Below, one piece after another: positions 24,801 to 26,786 of a stretch of 26,786 nucleotides of DNA. The DNA is from a virus: positions 1 through 26,786 of IMG/VR virus record IMGVR_UViG_3300009182_000278; one strand, given 5' to 3'. The notes beneath the pieces were generated by a model, which saw nothing but the letters and a program-made list of their open reading frames with translations, was not told the DNA's origin and searched no databases. Made by a program: the position numbers and the translations under genes. The stretch's first letter is position 1. Each line of letters begins with the position of its first letter.

Positions 24801-26786
24801 TGTTACTGAAATGGAAATAGCTATATCTAATCCCAATATGCAAAATATTCCTTATGTTGCATTTTTGTCTAAGAACAGCGTCGGGATATTCAATAGTCAA
24901 AATTATTTTCGAGGAGCAACTTTGTCATTGATAGTTAATTATGATAAAGTGTTAAATTCGAATTTAGCTCATAAGGAATATGTATTAGTTAAAGATGGTG
25001 ATCACGCCACAACATTACCAGATTCAATTATTAATAAAATGATAGATAGTTTATCAGGATTTGATCCTGCTGGTAATGTTGTGCCAGATATTCGATTAAT
25101 GCCTGATTCAAAGTTGGGCCTAATGGTTAGACCTAGACAGACAATAGTTTTAGATAGACTATCGGCATTGCGGAATGTCATTGAATTCATTAATTTAATG
25201 TTGTCGACAGATGGAATAGTTTTGGCAATTCAGAATAATCCCGAGTTTAAAAATTCTAGACTAAATCAAATTGACCAATTACCAGACAATTATACTCATA
25301 AAATTAATTCTAGACTAGAACTTGATTTTATTGCTATAAAAAAAGATGATACAGTTCTAATTTTGGATGATGAGGAATATGGTAATATATGGACATTAAA
25401 TCAATTTACTGATAACGGTTATAGGATCATAAAAAATCAAACATTCGACACTAGAAAATTCTGGAGAATGCGATCTTGGTATGCTAGTGGCTTCTCATCA
25501 TCAACATATATTGACTATGTTGTTGATCACTATAATACAATTAGTCAATTAACAATATTGAAAGGAAATGTTGTTAAAGTGCTATCCCCGACAGGATTTG
25601 AAATTTATTATTTTGAATCTAGCAGTACAAGTAGATTGGTTGGTTTGGAAAAGGGAACTATTGAGTTTTTGGATTCTATCTGGAGCACACAAAATTCAGG
25701 ATTTGATAATAATAGTTCAGACCTAAGTGGGTTTGATGGAAGTAATTCAATTGAGATTAGACAAATTTTAAATGCACTAAGATACGAAATCTTAACGGGA
25801 AGTTTAGAAGGCGTGTTTAATCAAATGATCTTTGTCTTGATTAATTATGTATTGTCAGAGCAAGATAGTATTGATTGGGCATTTAAAACTAGCTTTATTA
25901 GTGTTATTCATAATATTAGAAGATTGGAACAAAGTCCTATCTTTATTAAAGACAATCAAAATTATTATATTGATTATATAAACGAAGTAAAGCCCTATAG
26001 GACGAAAATTAGAGAATATATATTATCCTATTCCAACTTAGATTTGGGTGAAGTTCATGCAACTGATTTCGACTTGCCATCAATGTGGGACAATACACTA
26101 AATGTATATAGATCTCCGTCTGGTGAATATCCAATCAAGGACGGCGAATTATTATTACACTCTCAATATCAAGATTGGCGTAAAAATTTTCAATATAGCA
26201 TTGAGTATATTAAAATTGTGAAACCAGGAAAAAATTTCACAATGAATCCAACAATTAGGCTGATATCTGTTGATGGGTTTGGATCAGGAGCAACAGCAAA
26301 AGCATTTATTAATCAAGCAACAGGTTCTTTATTGTCAATAATGCTTACTGATCCAGGTCAGGGATATATCCAGCCACCTAAAATTATTATTAATGGCGAT
26401 GGTAATGGTGCAGAATTGTTGGCAGTAATGTCTAATAAAAAAATTAGATCAATGAACGTTACTTTGAAGTTTGATAGGATAAGCTATCAAACAAATGTTA
26501 CTGAATGGCTACCAAATAAAAAATATGAAATGGGAAATCGAGTTAGTTATCGTGGCAACGGGTATGTGGCAACTGCCGACATTCCGGCTTATGATTTATT
26601 CAACTATTCACTATTTTCCTTGATTCCTGATTCAGACTATATTAGTGCTAATGATAGAATAGCTTCAATTTATCGTCCTGACAGGAATCAAGCACCAAAG
26701 GATATAAATGAAGATGGAACTATTAACTTGTCCAGACTCATTCCTGGTGTCATTCGAACTGGTAACGCAGACGACGGGTCATTACT
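15805..26786 (+). CDS. Giant virion structural protein, baseplate-associated (runs off window)
   Basis: One frame is open without interruption from the ATG at 15805 to the window edge, giving more than 3660 residues; I read every codon line and found no stop. Segments I associate with very large structural proteins of T4-like marine phages include ELTLMRGGVYKF and PGNKFWIQTEPGISG (residues 177-212), NRASLDLNAWARQNCWYH (about 504-521), GNSFWFDGQVWNMAQLK (829-845), VIQGHDGSITPVFGDLRD (1295-1312), GWWRGIYKFLYDTDRPHICP (1406-1425), GKTWWDLSKVRY (about 2897-2908) and NEVKPYRTKIREY (3393-3405). It contains recurring beta modules, two carbohydrate-binding-like motifs and a seven-repeat FG-GAP propeller. 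It follows gp6, the position of gene 7 in T4, so a wedge or baseplate-periphery role is inferred. No Shine-Dalgarno is seen; only AGATAATATATT precedes the ATG. Confidence 0.9.
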   Translation, partial: MANRKTLDFLPKIFQTETNEKFLNSALDQLISDADFKKINGYIGRKFAPSYKTTDSYILESSKERKNYQLEPSVVVSDSDNIEFCSSYLDLINKLKYYGAIVNDHDRLFSSDYYSFNGLIDFDKFVNFSQYYWIPNGPEPVSIGESLVKSHEIFNITRNSLDSSYKFNDRQTNNPELTLMRGGVYKFKSSQPGNKFWIQTEPGISGVKNATPTISSRNVLGVTNNGEDDGVTEFFVPLVSSQDYYLKMPLIDTIDFAISNVTLNDLDGADVSILETIGGLDGIKLNPDGKTFIFLTPTKTEFDWYSRNRNSPIEPQFRTGIWQISVDANQTISLLYIADFDMNSRVYVRSGVTNAHNEFFKDSSGKISLVPSLTAQLDVLYYQDSIDPNIYGIIRLVDSDVEEVNVEQDIIGKKYWTSGNGIVLTNGLKIKFGEYVVPSTYASNTYIVDGVGDSIVLVDYSKIVCPEPNIVESMSGFDKSKYDENKLDESYYGSTEPDYIVSNRASLDLNAWARQNCWYHISVLEAVSKYTGNPVTVDQSVRAKRPIIEINPNIQMFNSGSVGIKPVDQIDTIHTNAFSQIQHSKTLEISGLSLKVGQRVLFANDNDPKVKTQVYTVEYGMQQESTEVSYYDIIGTGTIQNNPVYLDFSSKESPRPLGNYDLYDLDLNLDYEYTWNVVGKEDLLKATVVEGLELATGSPDADVTSVTYLGGKIYKIQFKAKVPIISFTKQNVKIRIPGGSLKIAGTDTKFLSELTIGSGIYDNNDHYIGSVTSIHSDSIAFLDAHSDKLLLNSKFKVKNPKVRLVVSPDPLDVAESGSMVVATTGTNRGNSFWFDGQVWNMAQLKTSKNQAPLFDVFDSNGVSFSSKDVYPNSNFSGTKIFSYKIGNGAVDSILGFPLYYTNTNYTTAEITFDNNFDSDIFSYSVSNKIYKKNISSGNLKKNINSNSYAMVSPWSLVSEKSKQYQIISTGYDGESNNLIIDITPEASTKASNVKVFLNNMLLSMSDFKLKTVDSITSLEVKKSLLTVGDKIDILIYSKSTSDLGYYQVPLNLEYNSKNTPVLQLNLGQIRNHLLKIVENANEGLEATNVRDMIVNGIGGNILQQTAPIIYPTLFLVSKQINFIDSLEYAKQEYTKFKNNFLELITTLIEKNQKNITVDEILTIINQNKNESFPWYYSDMVPYGTHKLFSYKITNSSKKQYPIDSIFDINKLQSRAILVYFNDRLLTYNKDYSFSKVLPTIIIKDTVVLTVNGLLEIKEYDTDRNFIPETPTKLGLYSKFVPEIFTDYTYQIPTEVIQGHDGSITPVFGDLRDQLLLELELRIFNNIKSNDKAKTFDINEFIPGQFRNVDYTLDEFNNILSNGFLKWVGNNKLEYSTNNYAINGELFSYNYKTSKNKLTDQNLLGWWRGIYKFLYDTDRPHICPWEMLGISEKPDWWDDTYGAKPYTSNNKFLWDDLENGIIRQGNDITINPAYIRPGLSKIIPVDDQGILLPPLSVIVSKFNSNRITSSYSFGDCAPIEAAWRKSSEYPFELQRTLALMKPAFYFGTLLNNNVYYMDKVTNEYVNEQNNLRIRPDSIRINGDTDGTDIVRSSGYLNFIHAHLTNLGVDASNSIKNLLLGVDVQLTYKMSGFSDKKYLTILAEQSSPSSTNESVVLPEENYSLYLNNGVPVDTATYSAVIVQKTESGYSISGYNTSSPYFIIVPSDPSAGNSNTISVGDSKAIIFNGYKKEKIFVPYGQEFVNKQQVVDFLISYQRYLMSLGFIFEDYNNDLKEQQNWVLSVKEFLFWAQRFLSPKSILVLSPVGSKITFLLTNSVVDDLSNSSSVLDLNFDPVKIETLFVSRLPGKFSIESTTGETFGFVQLNLIQFEHVLIFDNTTIFNDVIYKPELGNRQFRLRLIGSKTSEWDGSIYPPGFIFNSAKLNDWRAGKDYLKGDLVTFKNKYYVAMQQVYAQDSFNITYWKQIPKASIKTGLLPNLSQNASKFNEVYNIDSESSDKQLRQLGASLIGYRFRNYLTDLNIGLDSQTKFYQGYIKDKGTKKSIFSLLSANVNSNRDVSIGLNEEWAILVGEYGAQNSNGQIEVIIGSSLINKNVFGLIIDQDRSLPEFISVSSNKTYSDSVIPWQGFLERTDKKRYENDLIMAGYVNLDDIDLTLFDISKQTLDRNILNSTVAGMHLWLAKDIFYNWQVYRLDESNNQIKSIEYALDMRAIVTTGLRNDLQAYDTIIIKQFDSELNGIYLVLEKIDSNRFLIEINQQQVTLLKQGPVKAVGSLLILRSVRYQNLESVISASSSLNWPTRTKIWLDSDENNQWAYYEKKPTWKFENKVSLEISNDSKSVGYGSSIAGSPNQKFMASGAPNKNNGGGRIHVITSVDEAQTINIIDSKNENIKSLGFSLDLTDTCLVSGAPRFNNNIGSVLVCLWDKELNQHAITQLIYPPLEETASLFGYSVKVSTDSNILYVGSPGNNAVYKYNLKIPDRSVTQYIPLDSKLKTYKLNFDKIDFKNLSVDIDGEFLIFGMDYFITAGGVFSLSEQQLIKYQTKEIRPNEAHTIRVRVLPYYEYSGIKLSGGSLDSKFGQAIDISNDGKTVLVGAPSDYLRASKPTGAAYVFKEDELTQKLLPEQINIRANFGFSVACSSDGNKICVSAPNYNNDQGSGGAVFYYIATNNLYGLGQIISGPKYKSSQEFGYKIKLLEDGNSLLASSILGSINIYETVDQENTIFDSNTTRFCQTEIGTGSVYLYESLILDPSKQNGTMVFTKEFNEKDTRPGDRFGSDVEITKNCIFIGSDENKSTKGQIGQIYKYSNTSGSKTWTKVRTKDTMVDIESINQVSLFDRDNNVTLSQFDYIDPAKGKILGIVEQDLDYKTTIDPAIYSTETASSMDGGNDGNPGWTVSQVGKTWWDLSKVRYINYEQSELTYRLKTWGQTFPGSEIHVYEWFESMTPPSQHVSSGKPGIPYMEDDSAYSIVSYVSPQSKIVTVKYYYWVRLLNEIPKSSNRSISVTEMEIAISNPNMQNIPYVAFLSKNSVGIFNSQNYFRGATLSLIVNYDKVLNSNLAHKEYVLVKDGDHATTLPDSIINKMIDSLSGFDPAGNVVPDIRLMPDSKLGLMVRPRQTIVLDRLSALRNVIEFINLMLSTDGIVLAIQNNPEFKNSRLNQIDQLPDNYTHKINSRLELDFIAIKKDDTVLILDDEEYGNIWTLNQFTDNGYRIIKNQTFDTRKFWRMRSWYASGFSSSTYIDYVVDHYNTISQLTILKGNVVKVLSPTGFEIYYFESSSTSRLVGLEKGTIEFLDSIWSTQNSGFDNNSSDLSGFDGSNSIEIRQILNALRYEILTGSLEGVFNQMIFVLINYVLSEQDSIDWAFKTSFISVIHNIRRLEQSPIFIKDNQNYYIDYINEVKPYRTKIREYILSYSNLDLGEVHATDFDLPSMWDNTLNVYRSPSGEYPIKDGELLLHSQYQDWRKNFQYSIEYIKIVKPGKNFTMNPTIRLISVDGFGSGATAKAFINQATGSLLSIMLTDPGQGYIQPPKIIINGDGNGAELLAVMSNKKIRSMNVTLKFDRISYQTNVTEWLPNKKYEMGNRVSYRGNGYVATADIPAYDLFNYSLFSLIPDSDYISANDRIASIYRPDRNQAPKDINEDGTINLSRLIPGVIRTGNADDGSL
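18778..18927 (+). other. Beta module copy 1 in the giant protein
   Basis: Residues about 992-1041 read NVKVFLNNMLLSMSDFKL, then LTVGDKIDILIYSK. The pattern is a strand with a x-V-x-LNx turn, a second strand ending in a D-[YF] pair, then a strand followed by GD-x-I-x-I. Related segments occur at residues about 1213-1264 and 2501-2557, suggesting a duplicated small beta-sandwich. Confidence 0.45.
19438..19596 (+). other. Beta module copy 2 in the giant protein
   Basis: Residues about 1212-1264 read AILVYFNDRLLTYNKDYSFS, then IIIKDTVVLTVNGLLEIKEY. It shares the strand, N-[DG]-turn, strand with KDY, and closing alternating hydrophobic strand seen at residues 992-1041. Confidence 0.45.
21568..21690 (+). 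other. Carbohydrate-binding-like motif 1 in the giant protein
   Basis: Residues about 1922-1962 contain DWRAGKDYLKGDLVTFKNKY, then YVAMQQ and, after a gap, YWKQI. The pattern W-x3-x-Y-x-x-GD-x-V-x-F/Y-x-x-x-x-Y-x-A ... W resembles the short CBM5/12 (chitin-binding type 3) fold, where the aromatic residues contact sugar. W1924 is the first of these. Confidence 0.5.
22801..24213 (+). other. FG-GAP (integrin-alpha-like) beta-propeller in the giant protein
   Basis: Residues about 2333-2803 hold seven repeats of the FG ... (V/I)xGAP type. Repeat starts are at about 22813 (GYGSSIAG, then SGAP), 22975 (GFSLDL, SGAP), 23134 (FGYSVKV, VGSP), 23524 (FGQAIDISNDGKTVLVGAP), 23686 (FGFSVACSSDGNKICVSAP), 23857 (FGYKIKLLEDGNS, degenerate) and 24115 (FGSDVEI, IGSD). 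Most end in a GxVYxY-like strand such as GAAYVF or GAVFYY. Typical spacing is 52-57 residues. Seven repeats would make one closed seven-blade propeller. Repeat 3 to 4 is widened by about 75 residues (a beta module), and repeat 6 to 7 by about 30. Confidence 0.8.
23296..23475 (+). other. Beta module copy 3, inserted between propeller repeats 3 and 4
   Basis: Residues about 2498-2557 read FKNLSVDIDGEFLIFGMDYF and continue to HTIRVRVLPYYEY. This matches the strand, DG-turn, MDY strand and closing hydrophobic strand of the two copies near residues 1000 and 1220, and accounts for most of the extra length between FG-GAP repeats 3 and 4. Confidence 0.45.
26500..26580 (+). other. Carbohydrate-binding-like motif 2 in the giant protein
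   Basis: Residues about 3566-3592 contain EWLPNKKYEMGNRVSYRGNG followed by YVATADI, the same W ... Y-x-x-G(D/N)-x-V-x-Y ... Y-x-A pattern as near residue 1924. W3568 is the first aromatic. It is preceded by a Gly-rich segment (residues about 3492-3540) with GFGSGATAKAF and DPGQGYIQPPKIIING, a pattern often repeated in phage tail and fibre proteins. Confidence 0.45.

Noticed and set aside
1-26786. CRISPR array, insertion sequence, integrase or attachment site
   Set aside because: No regularly spaced direct repeats, transposase or integrase motifs, or terminal inverted repeats were seen. The content is that of a lytic-type structural and recombination region.

Overview
This window is part of a tailed-phage genome (T4-like myovirus, Caudoviricetes). 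The coding DNA is AT-rich (roughly one third G+C by eye). Recognisable relatives of T4 gp55, gp47, gp46, gp53, gp5, gp25 and gp6 are present, and several proteins carry sequence signatures that I associate with marine or freshwater 'far T4' phages (cyanophage- and pelagiphage-like). Nothing in the window identifies the host.

Layout. Positions 1-400 hold no convincing gene and are clearly richer in G+C than the rest. Positions 401-4685 form a minus-strand block, transcribed leftward: late sigma factor (gp55-like), SbcD-like nuclease (gp47), SbcC-like ATPase (gp46), then a small PD-(D/E)XK nuclease that is probably a Holliday junction resolvase. Positions 4686-4818 are a divergent control region with a sigma70-type promoter facing left and a T4-late-type element facing right. 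From 4819 to the right edge everything is plus strand and structural: a probable tail-tube/baseplate protein, gp53-like wedge protein, a large hub candidate (gp27 position), gp5-like spike with a cell-wall hydrolase domain, gp25, gp6, and a giant structural protein of more than 3660 residues that runs off the window.

How it works together. The left block would be made early by host RNA polymerase and supplies recombination/repair and the late sigma factor. That factor should then switch on the right block through NATAAATA-type elements at about 4769, 11548 and 11981. The right block builds the baseplate: hub and spike (hub candidate, gp5), wedge (gp53, gp25, gp6), and a giant wedge- or periphery-associated protein in the position held by gene 7 in T4.

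The most unusual content is domain decoration of baseplate proteins: an Ig-like (He_PIG-type) domain inside gp6; a seven-repeat FG-GAP (integrin-alpha-like) beta-propeller, recurring beta modules and carbohydrate-binding-like motifs inside the giant protein; and a gp5 whose hydrolase domain sits after the beta-helix rather than before it as in T4. The gp55-like sigma factor carries about 150 extra residues between its N-terminal strap and its sigma region 2-like core.
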